Assembly: GCF_024505045.1 (NCBI RefSeq) | Contig: NZ_JANIBM010000002.1 | Span: 1-64,000 of the forward strand | Origin: Methylomonas aurea | GTDB taxonomy: Bacteria > Pseudomonadota > Gammaproteobacteria > Methylococcales > Methylomonadaceae | Length of the DNA stretch: 64,000 nucleotides | Direction of reading: 5' to 3' | Shown here: positions 1 to 9,223 of the stretch, piece by piece | Layout of the letters: every line of letters starts with the position of its first letter | Numbering within the stretch: the first letter of the stretch is position 1 | Notes under the pieces: generated by a model | The model's input: only the letters and a program-made list of their open reading frames with translations | What the model was told of the DNA's origin: nothing | Databases searched by the model: none | Program-made: the position numbers and the translations under genes

Positions 1-83
1 CTTTTCAACGCCCTTTTCCCCAGGACCCTGGAAAGTTTTGCACGCCGGTTAACAGTTGCACTTCACTTTTGAATCAGCCCAGT

Positions 84-2177
84 TTAATAATCGGGAGTCA
101 CGGAGTTCTGAGTAGTATGCTCTGAATCGTTCGCGATATGCGCGTCCAATAGCTCTTTCAACTCGGCGAATATGCTGGGAAAGTGATCGATAACGTTTTT
201 ATATGGATCGCTATCTAAATCATATAGCTGATAAATCGGTCCATCGTATGTCGGTATATATACCAGCTTCCATTTTTGATTTTGTATGGATCTGTTTTTG
301 GCACGTATAACGGTCGGATAAAATTTTTCATTAACGACCAATGTTCCAGTGTCTTTATTTGGAATATCCAGTAATTCGACTATGTTGGGATAGCATATTT
401 GGCGTGGATGTAAGCCGGGGATTTTTCCTAGCCATATTCCGGTTTCTTGATACGCGAATAGGTTTGGAGATGTCTGATTCTTAACATAAGGTACCAAACT
501 GATGCCGTCGATATTGGTTGGTATTGGAATACCCAAAAGTTCCAGTAAGGTTGGCATTATGTCGATCGAGCGTGTGAGTGGTTCGAAATCGAGGTCTTTC
601 GGGACCCCTGGTCCCTTTATTATCAGCGGAATCTTGCCGCTCGGGTCGTTCCCGACGAGAGTGTTTCCCTGTCCCCAACATCCGGTTTCGAAGAAATCCG
701 CACCATGATCACTGTAAATAACTATAATCGTATTGTCGGATAAACCGGATTTATCTAGATAGTCCAAAATTTTTCCAACCTCGTCATCGAATTGCTTTAC
801 GCAGCTGTCGTAGAGATTAATAATTTGTGGAACATCGAAAAACTCAGTGCTTTTTTCTTGTTTGTTGATGATTTCTTCAGGGGATGCCAGTCGAGTCATT
901 ATAAATCGCGATTCCCCTTTGTAGTCTTTGGGTGTGAATAAATTATAATAAGGATATTCGGAATTGAATGGGACGTGTGTGGTGGATGTAAATAAATTTA
1001 TAAAAAAAGGTTGTGAGCCTTGTGCGCAATGAGCTAAATATTTTCTGAGCTCGCGGCCCATCTGACTGGTTAATGTTGCTCCCGCTAAATAATAAAATTC
1101 GGGAAGAAAACGTTTTCCTAATGGATTTTTTGTGAACAGTGATAAAACATTTCTAATTAGGGAGGGGCCCTGCCGCAGTAAAAGTTTGATGTTCCATTGA
1201 TCTTCAGCCACCGAAGCTTCCGTAAAATTGAAATTAAGTTTGGCAAAATCAGCTCCGCACCAATCTGATACTGCCGCTGTGAGATATCCATGCTGATTTA
1301 GTATGTCTATCAAGGACGCTTGAGGTAAATGGCAATCCGACTCGGATGGGTAATTGTCTCGAATTCGATGATTCTGCGGCCAAAGTCCGGTAAATAGCGA
1401 CGCAATGCTGGGGGCGGTCCTCGCTAGCGGCGTAATGCAAGTTTTTAACCTGACGCCTTGGGATCTCAGTTTGTCTATATTTGGGGTTAGATCGCGCGGG
1501 TAACCGTTTCCGCCAATCCGATCGCAACGTAAAGTATCTGCTCCTATCATGACAACGTTGGTTTTTTCTTGTTTGGTTGACTGAATTAATGGTGGTTCTC
1601 GTTCGCTTGCTGCATAGTAGATATACAGGTAAAAAACGGCCGACGCCGATGCGTAAAACAGAAACAACTGGTTTGCTTCTCGTATGGAAAAATAAAGTGT
1701 AGCTACCCAGCACGAAGTAAAGAGCAATAACAGCAAAAATTTCACCAATTCGATTGAACTGGGAGATAGAAGTTTCCATAAGAAAAATAGTCTTGAAAAT
1801 CTATATTGGAAAGAAAGTTGAATGCTTCCTGGAGTGTATAGTAGTTGGTGTATAAAAAAATAAAATGTAACAGCGACACAGGACAAAAAACAGCCCGCCA
1901 TATTGCTGTATAAACTGAAGCTTATGTAAGAGGACAGTTTTGAAATGGTATAAACGGCTATGCTGCCCGGTAATGAGGCTAAAGAAAAGATAATAAATAA
2001 CCAGAAACTCAATCTCGCCAAGGCAAATACGAGGTAGTAGCCAAATTTATTTTCAATTTCTTTTTGAATTGCGGGGCCGGTTCTTGAGTAGTTGCATACT
2101 GCAAGTATAATAACGGTAATTGATAAACAGAGTGCGGTAATAGAGCAACTGTAAATAGATGTTAATATCTTGTCCAT
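84..2177 (-). CDS. membrane-anchored sulfatase/phosphotransferase-fold protein
   Basis: About 697 residues. Several hydrophobic segments fill the first ~200 residues, followed by an alkaline-phosphatase-superfamily sulfatase domain that starts at NVVMIGADTLR. Later landmarks are THVPF and YSDHGADF, which carry metal-ligand residues. The usual sulfatase CxPSR motif reads TAPSI here: the nucleophile position is Thr and the Arg is absent. A phosphoglycerol/phosphoethanolamine-transferase-like or other modifying role is therefore as likely as sulfate ester hydrolysis. The ATG at 2177 is preferred because the 31 extra residues from an upstream ATG at 2270 look non-coding. The gene lies at the end of a polysaccharide cluster, so a role in modifying an exported glycan is inferred. 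The substrate is unknown. Confidence 0.8.
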   Translation of the reverse strand: MDKILTSIYSCSITALCLSITVIILAVCNYSRTGPAIQKEIENKFGYYLVFALARLSFWLFIIFSLASLPGSIAVYTISKLSSYISFSLYSNMAGCFLSCVAVTFYFFIHQLLYTPGSIQLSFQYRFSRLFFLWKLLSPSSIELVKFLLLLLFTSCWVATLYFSIREANQLFLFYASASAVFYLYIYYAASEREPPLIQSTKQEKTNVVMIGADTLRCDRIGGNGYPRDLTPNIDKLRSQGVRLKTCITPLARTAPSIASLFTGLWPQNHRIRDNYPSESDCHLPQASLIDILNQHGYLTAAVSDWCGADFAKLNFNFTEASVAEDQWNIKLLLRQGPSLIRNVLSLFTKNPLGKRFLPEFYYLAGATLTSQMGRELRKYLAHCAQGSQPFFINLFTSTTHVPFNSEYPYYNLFTPKDYKGESRFIMTRLASPEEIINKQEKSTEFFDVPQIINLYDSCVKQFDDEVGKILDYLDKSGLSDNTIIVIYSDHGADFFETGCWGQGNTLVGNDPSGKIPLIIKGPGVPKDLDFEPLTRSIDIMPTLLELLGIPIPTNIDGISLVPYVKNQTSPNLFAYQETGIWLGKIPGLHPRQICYPNIVELLDIPNKDTGTLVVNEKFYPTVIRAKNRSIQNQKWKLVYIPTYDGPIYQLYDLDSDPYKNVIDHFPSIFAELKELLDAHIANDSEHTTQNSVTPDY

Positions 2178-2384
2178 CTCTGTTGAGTGGTTCGAGTAAA
2201 TATTCCCTGGCAGAGCCGGTGGGGGCTTTAAGCGCCTAGCAAAAAATTCACATGTATCCCGTGTTGTCAAGCCCTATGAAGACGCGGCTTGGAAAAGATC
2301 GCGCACTTGTCGACTTGTTGCTAAGCGCTTATGTTGTTAACCGCTGAATGTGGTAAATAGGGACGCTAATGCAGCCCCGTAACA

Positions 2385-2797
2385 TTAGCCGCTAGTAGGC
2401 GCGACTTTTTGTTCATTTCGTTGGCCTTCGTGCTGTCGATGCGGGATAAGTTCCTGAATCATCGTTTAATCCCGACCCCAGGTCGATAAAAAAAATAACC
2501 TCGTGCCCAAAAACTGCCCCAAAAAATACCGTTTCTTGTATCCACAATACGAGCCAAATGAATAGTAATCTTACCTTTGACGTAGTAGATGGCTCCCGAC
2601 GCTGCAAATTTATGAGATACCAATATCAGCATATGTACATGCCCAGGCAAAAAATGACTTTTCAAATAGCTCGCAAGTCTTCGAACAATGTCATCCAAAA
2701 CGCCGATTCATCAACTTATACAACGTCCGGCGATATATTAGTATTGCGTGAGTTTACAATCCCATTTTGAGTGACTTAAATTCTCGTTACCGTTCAT
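2385..2797 (-). pseudogene. IS200/IS605-family TnpA transposase remnant, frameshifted
   Basis: Reading all three minus frames gives consecutive pieces of an IS200-type Y1 transposase. The N-terminus MNGNENLSHSKWDCK starts at 2797 behind a GGGAG ribosome site. A middle piece holds RRTLYK, then RRLASYL, the HUH motif region PGHVHM, YVKGK and FWARGYF. The C-terminal piece contains MIQELIPHRQHEGQR. At least three frame changes separate them, so the gene is dead. No partner tnpB is nearby. Any left/right hairpin ends of the element were not located. Confidence 0.75.
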
Positions 2798-2888
2798 CAG
2801 GTTCTCCCTTCTTGCGTTTGCATAGCGATTCACGCTTTAGGTGCACATATTGCCAAGCTTCGCTTGCCTACCTGTCAGAGTTGGGGGC

Positions 2889-4172
2889 TCATTTTTGCTT
2901 AAAGGCCTGGACATTGATTGGTTTTGCCTTAGATGGGAATTGTTCAGATCTAAGTTCTTCTCTTTCCGAGAATTCCTTTGCTGCAAATTGTTTAATTAAT
3001 ACCGATATGAATATCAAATGATAAATCAGATCCCAGTAGGATAAACCGAGAAATGCAGTGCCTATCATATAACAGATAATTGAGGCTCTAACCATAGAGC
3101 TATAGTGGATCACCCATTCCATGCCGTCAATCCGTTTGGCTTTTCTTTTCAATCCGGTCAAACTAAAAACACTGCCTACCAACAAGGATATCCAAAGTCC
3201 GAACGCGATGAAACCGTGTTCGGCTAGCATTTCAATGTATGAGCTGTGCCAATCCCGCATCGTGACATGTATCCACCCGTCGAATCCAGCACCAGTGAAA
3301 GGATGGCTTAGTGCATAATTCCAACCGTCTACCCATGCTTCGATTCGCGACATCGCCGATAGGTCTTCTTCGTAGGTCTCGAGAGTATGCATGCGTCCGA
3401 ACCATTCCTCGGGCATGGCGGGAATTAAGATGAATGCTCCCGCAATGATAACGGGTATCATTAAATGCTTGCGCTTGCTGTCTGAAATTAGCATGAAAGT
3501 CAGTGCTATCATGGTTAGCAGCGCTCCGCGGGACCAAGATGACAACGAGGCTGCATATATAACTGGAATAGTTAACATTATGCCGGTTTTAAGCCATTTT
3601 TTGGTTAATTCTTTCTCCAAAACCAGTAAAAGTGGGATGGCCATGAGCATGGCTACTGCAAATAAGTTATTGTCTTCGAATTGGGTGTTAGGCGGGCCGT
3701 AAACGCGGTATCCGAAAGCGGTGATAATTGCGAAAACGCCGCCTTTGACGGCTACTATTCCAATTGAGGCGCCTATTGTTGAAATCAGATAGTAAAGCTT
3801 TTCTCTTGTATTAATAAGTACCCAGGTAAAGTAAAATGGCGCGAATATTTTGCAAATAAATATAAACTTGGCCCATGCGATTTCCTGTAATGGGGCCAAG
3901 GCGGTTGTGAAAATAAAATATATCCAAAGCGATATAAAAACAGGGATACGCCAATCCTTTGGAATTGGTTGTTTATCGTCTGTTGCAAATGTGCTGACTG
4001 CCAACACTAAAAATAGTACATAGTATGCCGGCAGAGATCTCACGAATCCCCATGCGTACGCGTGGGGATTTAAGTAGCTGAATACAGCTAGCGAAAGCAC
4101 GCCCCACCATGGCTTTTTTGTCGCTGCGATAATGCAAGCCGTTAAAAATATAAGAACAACGATGTCGCGCAC
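2889..4172 (-). CDS. O-antigen-ligase-like membrane protein (exosortase A-associated O-glycosylation ligase type)
   Basis: A 427-residue polytopic membrane protein with around ten hydrophobic helices. The N-terminal half (KKPWWGVLSLAVFSYLNPH, then YRVYGPPNTQFEDNNLFA) resembles the putative O-glycosylation ligase family found beside exosortase A loci. The SWSRGALL stretch and the large periplasmic segment near HPFTGAGFDGW and DWHSSYIEMLAEHG fit the Wzy/WaaL superfamily, which joins lipid-linked glycan repeat units to acceptors. It begins with GTG at 4172, 21 bases after the upstream glycosyltransferase, so the two are probably co-transcribed. Family placement is by recall of motifs. Whether it acts as ligase or polymerase cannot be told from the sequence. 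Confidence 0.8.
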   Translation of the reverse strand: MRDIVVLIFLTACIIAATKKPWWGVLSLAVFSYLNPHAYAWGFVRSLPAYYVLFLVLAVSTFATDDKQPIPKDWRIPVFISLWIYFIFTTALAPLQEIAWAKFIFICKIFAPFYFTWVLINTREKLYYLISTIGASIGIVAVKGGVFAIITAFGYRVYGPPNTQFEDNNLFAVAMLMAIPLLLVLEKELTKKWLKTGIMLTIPVIYAASLSSWSRGALLTMIALTFMLISDSKRKHLMIPVIIAGAFILIPAMPEEWFGRMHTLETYEEDLSAMSRIEAWVDGWNYALSHPFTGAGFDGWIHVTMRDWHSSYIEMLAEHGFIAFGLWISLLVGSVFSLTGLKRKAKRIDGMEWVIHYSSMVRASIICYMIGTAFLGLSYWDLIYHLIFISVLIKQFAAKEFSEREELRSEQFPSKAKPINVQAFKQK

Positions 4173-4193
4173 AAATACTTTTTTGGTATGATG

Positions 4194-5168
4194 TTAATTA
4201 GACTGAATATTGTTCGGATTTAATGTGCTGTTTTTGCGCCGCAAGAAGCAACCGATTATTTGGCCGACAGTGTGGCTGATGTTCATCGCTTGTCTTAAGC
4301 CGTATCCTGTCTGTAATAATTGGATTATCCACTTTTGGGTTTGATTTAAACCTTGTGTTATTAAAAACGGCGGTATGCCAAAAATGGTGCGTTTATATTC
4401 GGGGAAATCATTTAGCGCGCCACGAAATCCGGCCAGATAATGTATTTTTATAAAGTATGCTTTTTTAAGGCGCCATGCTTCTATCGCGTGAATAATAGCC
4501 ATATCCGGTCTGTAACGGATTTTATGTTTCGATTTTAGCAGCTGGTGGAACATCATCACATCTTCACCGCCACCTATGGTTTTACCTTTTCGATCGAATC
4601 TTTTGTCGAATCTTAATTCAGGGGTGTTGCGGAATAGGTTCATATCGTAAGCGATATTCCCAGCCCAGACAGGGGTGCTAGTGTCTTCGATCCAAAAAGC
4701 TTTGTCTCCATGGTTCAGTGCGCCTAAAAAACCCAGTAGTTCGTCGCTTAGCCAATTCGGGCGCGCCAAGGTTCTAAAGTCGATTTCGATGCGTCCGCCC
4801 ACGCATTGCGCACCTTCATTGATAATTGCATCTACCGCAGCTTGCAACAGTCCGGGTTGGGGGAGTTCGTCGTCATCGATAAAAACCAGAACATCCGAGT
4901 CGAGTGCTTCGGCAATAGCTCTATTACGCGCCGCAACGATACCTTGATTCGGCTCATGTACGTACCTGAGCTTGGGTCCCGGAAGTTTCGATATTCCGTC
5001 CAAAACACTACGCGTATCGTCGTCGCTGTTGTTATCGATGGCGAGTATTTCGAACGGAATTGGGCATGTTTGTAAGCGCATTGACGCCACTAAATCCGGC
5101 AATCGCTCTGCGCGGTTGAATGTGCAAAATGCAAAAGCAAGTTTCCGGGTCGAGCGGTTCTTATTCAT
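4194..5168 (-). CDS. family 2 glycosyltransferase
   Basis: 324 residues with a GT-A fold. The N-terminus LAFAFCTFNRAERLPDLVASM is followed by EILAIDNNSDD and the nucleotide-sugar/metal motif VFIDDDELP. A conserved GGGEDVMMF segment near residue 200 is typical of GT2 enzymes. No membrane span is obvious except weak hydrophobic stretches near the C-terminus, so it should act on lipid-linked acceptors at the cytoplasmic face. It sits between the ligase-like gene and the deacetylase gene on the same strand, consistent with an exopolysaccharide assembly operon. Donor and acceptor sugars cannot be deduced. Confidence 0.85.
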   Translation of the reverse strand: MNKNRSTRKLAFAFCTFNRAERLPDLVASMRLQTCPIPFEILAIDNNSDDDTRSVLDGISKLPGPKLRYVHEPNQGIVAARNRAIAEALDSDVLVFIDDDELPQPGLLQAAVDAIINEGAQCVGGRIEIDFRTLARPNWLSDELLGFLGALNHGDKAFWIEDTSTPVWAGNIAYDMNLFRNTPELRFDKRFDRKGKTIGGGEDVMMFHQLLKSKHKIRYRPDMAIIHAIEAWRLKKAYFIKIHYLAGFRGALNDFPEYKRTIFGIPPFLITQGLNQTQKWIIQLLQTGYGLRQAMNISHTVGQIIGCFLRRKNSTLNPNNIQSN

Positions 5169-5315
5169 TTAAATTAGATTGCGGTCGAGAATAATAGTGT
5201 ATGTTCGGCGCGAATCGGGAGTGCTAACTTTGATAAATCGCTTGCCCGGCAACGGCTGCCGCAGACAAAAAGAGTTTCTTGTTCTCGTCTATCAAGCAAT
5301 TCCCAGTCACTATTG

Positions 5316-6092
5316 TCAATCGATGCCAACCTTGGCGTGTAGTTTGTTCAGGACGCGGCCAGTATAGTAACTAACGATTTTTTTCCAAGAAACGTCATTA
5401 TCGGCATAGGCCAGTTTTCGCGCCAATATGCCGGGGCTGTCGCCGGAAAATATTGCGATTCGGCGAACTAGAAAAGGGTTGTTTTCGCTTCCGAACCAGC
5501 CAGGGCGGGTTGTGCAGGCTAGCGAGTATCCAGCGTGTTCAGCAGCAGGTAACGAATTGGCGTTGAATCGGCCAAAGGGATAGGCCAGGCTTGTCACTGG
5601 TGCGGACAATAAATTCTCCAGGATTTTTTTGGCGCTGTTGAATTCGGCAAATTGTTGGTCATAGCTTAGGCGCGACAGGTCGGGATGCGAGCATGTATGA
5701 GAAGCGATTTCCATTCCTGCCGAATGCATTTCGAGCAGTTGCGTGGCGTCAAGCATTTGGCTTTGTTGGGAAATTTTACCTAGCCATTGCGCGTGGCCGC
5801 CGATACAGTCGGTAGTGATAAACCAAGATGCCTTCATGTTGTGCTCCAGTAAAGGTAAAAATGCACCTTGGAAGTTGTCCTTGTAACCGTCATCGAAGGT
5901 CAAAACAATGCTTTTTTCTGGCAACGAGTGCGGTGTGGCCAAGTCCTTGAACAGGATGGTAGTCCAGTCATTCTTTTGTAGGTATCTTAAATGCTGAGCG
6001 AATAAATTTGACTTGATCGAATACACCGATTCAGGTGTTTCGCTCGGGGTGCCGTGGTACATCAGAACAATCGGGCTGCGTATGTGGGACAT
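5316..6092 (-). CDS. polysaccharide deacetylase (carbohydrate esterase 4 / NodB type)
   Basis: 258 residues. The NodB-homology core shows LTFDDGYKDN (metal-binding Asp and catalytic Asp), SHTCSHPDLS (the H-xxx-H metal ligands) and AYPFGRF. The family hydrolyses N-acetyl groups from chitooligosaccharide, peptidoglycan or exopolysaccharide. The N-terminus IVLMYHGTP is typical of deacetylases in exosortase/EPS loci. No signal peptide is evident. It is the promoter-proximal gene of the minus-strand polysaccharide run seen here, separated by about 150 bases from the glycosyltransferase. The glycan substrate is not known. Confidence 0.88.
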   Translation of the reverse strand: MSHIRSPIVLMYHGTPSETPESVYSIKSNLFAQHLRYLQKNDWTTILFKDLATPHSLPEKSIVLTFDDGYKDNFQGAFLPLLEHNMKASWFITTDCIGGHAQWLGKISQQSQMLDATQLLEMHSAGMEIASHTCSHPDLSRLSYDQQFAEFNSAKKILENLLSAPVTSLAYPFGRFNANSLPAAEHAGYSLACTTRPGWFGSENNPFLVRRIAIFSGDSPGILARKLAYADNDVSWKKIVSYYTGRVLNKLHAKVGID

Positions 6093-6273
6093 GGTTTGGC
6101 TGCGCTTGATTTGTGTCGATTTGCGGTTGAGTCAAAGTGTATTGCAAAAAACCAAATGTTTCACTGAAAGTTGGATACGTGTTTTTGCGCACCGTTTTGG
6201 CCGGGCGAGGCTGGTCTCTCTATGAAGGTGTCAAAAAGTTAAAAACCAAGCGCTTTACTCGGTAATTAAATAA

Positions 6274-6286
6274 GACTAAAATAGTC
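6274..6286 (+). promoter_or_regulatory. IscR/Rrf2-type operator palindrome upstream of the SUF regulator
   Basis: GACTAAAATAGTC is a perfect inverted repeat (GACTA, AAA, TAGTC) and matches the core of the type 1 IscR operator. It is embedded in an AT-rich stretch 21 bases before the GTG start of the Rrf2-family gene, where it would overlap the promoter. By analogy with IscR, the [2Fe-2S] form of the regulator may bind here and repress its own operon. Binding itself is inferred. Confidence 0.7.
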
Positions 6287-6306
6287 CTAATTCTGGAGGG
6301 TGGCGA

Positions 6307-6756
6307 GTGTTGCGGCTAAGTAAACTGACTGATTATGCAACGGTAATTCTGAGCTATATGGCTCGAGAAACAGATCGTTTGCACGGTGCTTTCGAGCTCG
6401 CTGAAGTTACCGGGATTGCCCAGCCGACGGTTAGTAAGATTTTGAAAATTTTGACCAAGGCGCGTGTTGTTGTATCTGTGCGAGGGGCGAAAGGCGGATA
6501 TGCATTGGCGCGCGATCCCGGCAGAATTACGGTGGCTACCGTCATTACCGCCCTCGAGGGGCCCATAGCCTTGACCGAGTGCAGTGCTTCGCACAAAGGC
6601 TGCGATCAGGCTAGTGGCTGCCGAATCCAGGGTAATTGGGATCTGATAAACCGGAAGATTGCGAATGCACTGGAGTCGATAACTTTGGCGGACATGGTCT
6701 CGCCGTTTAAACAGCCGGATGAGGTATACATTCCGGTCAACCAATTGTTTCGATAA
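6307..6756 (+). CDS. Rrf2-family SUF system Fe-S assembly transcriptional regulator
   Basis: 149 residues with an N-terminal winged helix-turn-helix (LTDYATVILSYMA through QPTVSKILKILTKARVV, then the wing RGAKGGYALAR). A cluster C92-x6-C99-x5-C105 follows, at the spacing used by IscR to hold a [2Fe-2S] cluster. It matches the gammaproteobacterial SUF regulator branch of the Rrf2 family. Start is GTG at 6307, six bases behind a GGAGGG ribosome site. A perfect IscR-like operator lies just upstream, so autoregulation by Fe-S status is likely. It is the first gene of the suf operon, only 8 bases before sufB. Confidence 0.92.
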   Translation: MLRLSKLTDYATVILSYMARETDRLHGAFELAEVTGIAQPTVSKILKILTKARVVVSVRGAKGGYALARDPGRITVATVITALEGPIALTECSASHKGCDQASGCRIQGNWDLINRKIANALESITLADMVSPFKQPDEVYIPVNQLFR

Positions 6757-6764
6757 TTTAGTAA

Positions 6765-8219
6765 ATGCTTATGTCCACATCCGCCCAAGAAATCGAAAAC
6801 CTGATCAGCCAGGAATACAAGCAAGGTTTCGTTACCGAACTCGAAGCCGACACTTTTCCGCCTGGTCTGGATGAAGATGTGATTCGCAGGTTGTCGAAAG
6901 TTAAAAACGAACCGGAATTCATGCTCGAATACAGGCTCAAGGCGTTTCGTCATTGGCAGACCATGAACGAGCCGGATTGGGCCCAGTTGAAAATCGATCC
7001 CATCGACTACCAAGCCATTAGCTATTATTCGGCACCCAAGTCAAAAAAGGATAAACCTAAAAGCCTGGACGAAGTCGATCCGGAGTTGCTGGAAACTTAC
7101 AAAAAGCTGGGCATACCTTTGGACGAGCAAGAGCGACTGGCCGGCATCGCCGTCGATGCGGTGTTCGACAGCGTATCGGTCGCCACCACCTTTAAAGGCA
7201 AGCTCAAAGAGGCAGGGGTGATTTTTTGTCCGATTTCCGAAGCGTTACAGGAACACCCTGAACTGGTCAAACAATACCTTGGTAGCGTCGTACCGGTTGG
7301 CGATAACTTTTTCGCCGCGTTGAACTCGGCAGTGTTTACCGACGGTTCCTTCGTTTACATCCCCAAAGGTGTGCGTTGCCCGATGGAGTTGTCCACCTAT
7401 TTTAGAATCAACGCTGCCAACACAGGTCAGTTTGAACGGACCTTAATCATTGCCGACGAAGGCTCGCACGTGTCCTATCTGGAAGGCTGCACCGCGCCGA
7501 TGCGCGACGAAAACCAGTTGCATGCGGCAGTCGTTGAATTGGTCGCTTTGGAAAACGCTCAGATCAAATACTCGACGGTACAGAACTGGTATCCCGGCGA
7601 CAAAGACGGTGTCGGCGGGATCTACAACTTCGTCACCAAGCGCGCCGAATGCCGTGGCCGTAATTCCAAGGTTTCGTGGACGCAAGTCGAAACCGGTTCG
7701 GCGATCACCTGGAAATACCCCAGTTGCGTGTTGTTGGGCGACGACTCGGTCGGCGAGTTTTACTCGGTGGCCTTAACCAACAATTTGCAACAAGCCGACA
7801 CCGGCACCAAGATGATCCACATCGGCAAAAATACCCGCAGCACCATCGTGTCGAAAGGTATTTCCGCCGGCAAAGCGCAGAACACTTATCGCGGCTTGGT
7901 CAAAGTCGCCAAATCCGCCGAGAACGCCCGCAACCATACTCAGTGCGATTCGCTATTGGTAGGCGATAAATGCGGCGCGCATACCTTTCCGTATGTCGAG
8001 GTGAAGCAACCGTCGGCGCAAGTCGAACATGAAGCCACCACATCGAAGATCAGCGAAGACCAATTGTTCTTCTGTCAGCAGCGGGGCTTGTCGGCCGAAG
8101 ATGCGGTGTCGATGATTGTGAATGGGTTTTGTAAGGAAGTATTTAAGGAATTGCCGATGGAGTTTGCGGTGGAGGCGCAGGCGTTGTTGGGGATTAGTTT
8201 GGAAGGGGCGGTTGGCTAA
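6765..8219 (+). CDS. sufB: SufB, Fe-S cluster scaffold subunit
   Basis: 484 residues, full length for SufB. SufB forms the SufBC2D complex, accepts persulfide sulfur and builds the nascent Fe-S cluster in the cytoplasm. The beta-helix core is clear: [21 protein letters not shown], then [28 protein letters not shown] and [10 protein letters not shown], whose Cys belongs to the conserved C-terminal site. The end [23 protein letters not shown] is diagnostic. The start could be ATG at 6765 or 6771; no strong ribosome site separates them. In most relatives sufC follows immediately, whereas here about 1.3 kb of repeat-bounded DNA intervenes. Confidence 0.97.
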   Translation: MLMSTSAQEIENLISQEYKQGFVTELEADTFPPGLDEDVIRRLSKVKNEPEFMLEYRLKAFRHWQTMNEPDWAQLKIDPIDYQAISYYSAPKSKKDKPKSLDEVDPELLETYKKLGIPLDEQERLAGIAVDAVFDSVSVATTFKGKLKEAGVIFCPISEALQEHPELVKQYLGSVVPVGDNFFAALNSAVFTDGSFVYIPKGVRCPMELSTYFRINAANTGQFERTLIIADEGSHVSYLEGCTAPMRDENQLHAAVVELVALENAQIKYSTVQNWYPGDKDGVGGIYNFVTKRAECRGRNSKVSWTQVETGSAITWKYPSCVLLGDDSVGEFYSVALTNNLQQADTGTKMIHIGKNTRSTIVSKGISAGKAQNTYRGLVKVAKSAENARNHTQCDSLLVGDKCGAHTFPYVEVKQPSAQVEHEATTSKISEDQLFFCQQRGLSAEDAVSMIVNGFCKEVFKELPMEFAVEAQALLGISLEGAVG

Positions 8220-8225
8220 ATGGTG

Positions 8226-8544
8226 TTTTGTAGGTTGGGTTAGGCGATAGCCGTAACCCAACACAGCGGCTTTTGAATTGTTTGGTAGCTTTTGTTTTCG
8301 TTGCGTCGTTATCGCGACGGATGGTTTTAAAGTCGGGTCTCGGCCCGACAGCCGAGATACTTTCTTTTGCTTGGCCAAAAGAAAGTATCCAAAGAAAAGG
8401 CCACCCGGAATTCCGCCAATTTCCTGCGCTTCTCGCTTTTGGCGAGGGTTTTCGGAAGGGGCTTCCCAGCCCCTCCGAAAACGAGCGGCATCCCTGCCGC
8501 TCCCCTGCGGGCTGATCTAGCCAAAAGCTGCGATGCTCGGGGCG
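8226..8544 (+). repeat. left arm of a ~300 bp inverted repeat between sufB and sufC
   Basis: This non-coding arm aligns over its whole length with the reverse complement of 9224-9514. Shared blocks in order: a TAGGYTGGGT palindrome, a GCGACGG block, a GTCGG...CTCG...CCGACAG...CGAGA block, ACTTTTCTTTGCTTG-like and AAAGTATCC blocks, a GGGGCTTCC/GCCCCT hairpin, GCGGCATCCCTGCCGC and CGGGCTGATC. The two copies differ by scattered substitutions and short indels, so they are diverged relatives, not a recent duplication. No protein is supported; short frames in it are shadows of the repeat. Confidence 0.85.
8234..8262. repeat. palindromic intergenic repeat unit (GTTGGGTTA...TAACCCAAC)
   Basis: Two perfect 9-base arms, GTTGGGTTA and TAACCCAAC, surround an 11-base loop just after the sufB stop. 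The unit resembles a short palindrome scattered between genes in many bacterial genomes. It could form a hairpin at the 3' end of the sufB message, but no T-run follows, so it is not called a terminator. Confidence 0.7.
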
Positions 8545-8718
8545 GAATAACGGGAAAAACCCCGTCGCGGGATTGGAACTTTTTGTCAGCTATTACTCGT
8601 AGGAAGAGTTTTAGGATGCAACTGACCAGATAAGGCGAAATTATTCGCGGCCTATACGATTTTTTATTTCAAGGCTTAATTTTAGTATAGATAAAACTCA
8701 ACACTTGGATGTTTTAAT

Positions 8719-9134
8719 ATGTCAATAGATTGATTAATAAGTTTATTGCTTGGGATTCCCATAGGGCTAGTTAGTGGGTTATATACAGGTTTGATTGTTA
8801 CAAGATACTCCAGGTTTTCTGATCTAAGAAATGAAGTATTAAGGATTGTTAGGGCTATTGACTATATGGGGAGCAAGGGTGCGTGAAAGTATCTAATAAT
8901 GAAAAAGTCCCTTCATTAATTAATATTGCAAGTGATTTATATTTTCTGAAACATAGAGAAGCAGGTGATTCTGTTTCTAGTATTTTAAGTAATATTAATT
9001 CCTCAACTGACAGTGCGCAGAGAGGGCAAATTGATAATGCTGAGTTTGGTAAGCGACATGCTTTGTGGCAAAAAGAAGCCAGAGAATTAACACCTAGTAA
9101 AAAGGTTTTATGGGCCTTTTGGGGAAATATTTAA
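8719..9134 (+). pseudogene. AT-rich degraded gene for a small membrane protein of unknown function
   Basis: From ATG 8719 the frame gives MSID, an in-frame TGA at 8731 (plausibly a former Trp codon), then a convincing membrane stretch LLLGIPIGLVSGLYTGLIV followed by RYSRFSDLRNEVLRIVRAIDYM and a stop at 8884-8886. The next frame is open from GTG 8883 to 9134 and encodes 83 residues, including DLYFLKHREAGDSVSSILS. Read together with one frame change they look like one ~137-residue protein with one N-terminal membrane helix. Alternatively they are two genes overlapping by GTGA. Base composition is far more AT-rich than the neighbours, suggesting acquisition. I do not recognise the family. Confidence 0.5.
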
Positions 9135-9223
9135 ATCCCGCGTATGCCCCGTTATGTCGTAATAATCAGACTTGCCTTTTCTGGATTTATTTTGAAGTTG
9201 TGATGGTTTTCCTCCCGTTTGTC

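Noticed and set aside
1-83. Any gene or RNA at the left edge
   Set aside because: Only 83 bases; no reading frame, hairpin with T-run or tRNA-like fold seen.
8273-8633. Several 60-90 codon frames in both strands between sufB and sufC
   Set aside because: They fall in the repeat arm, are mirrored in the opposite arm at 9152-9524, and no frame is better than the others.
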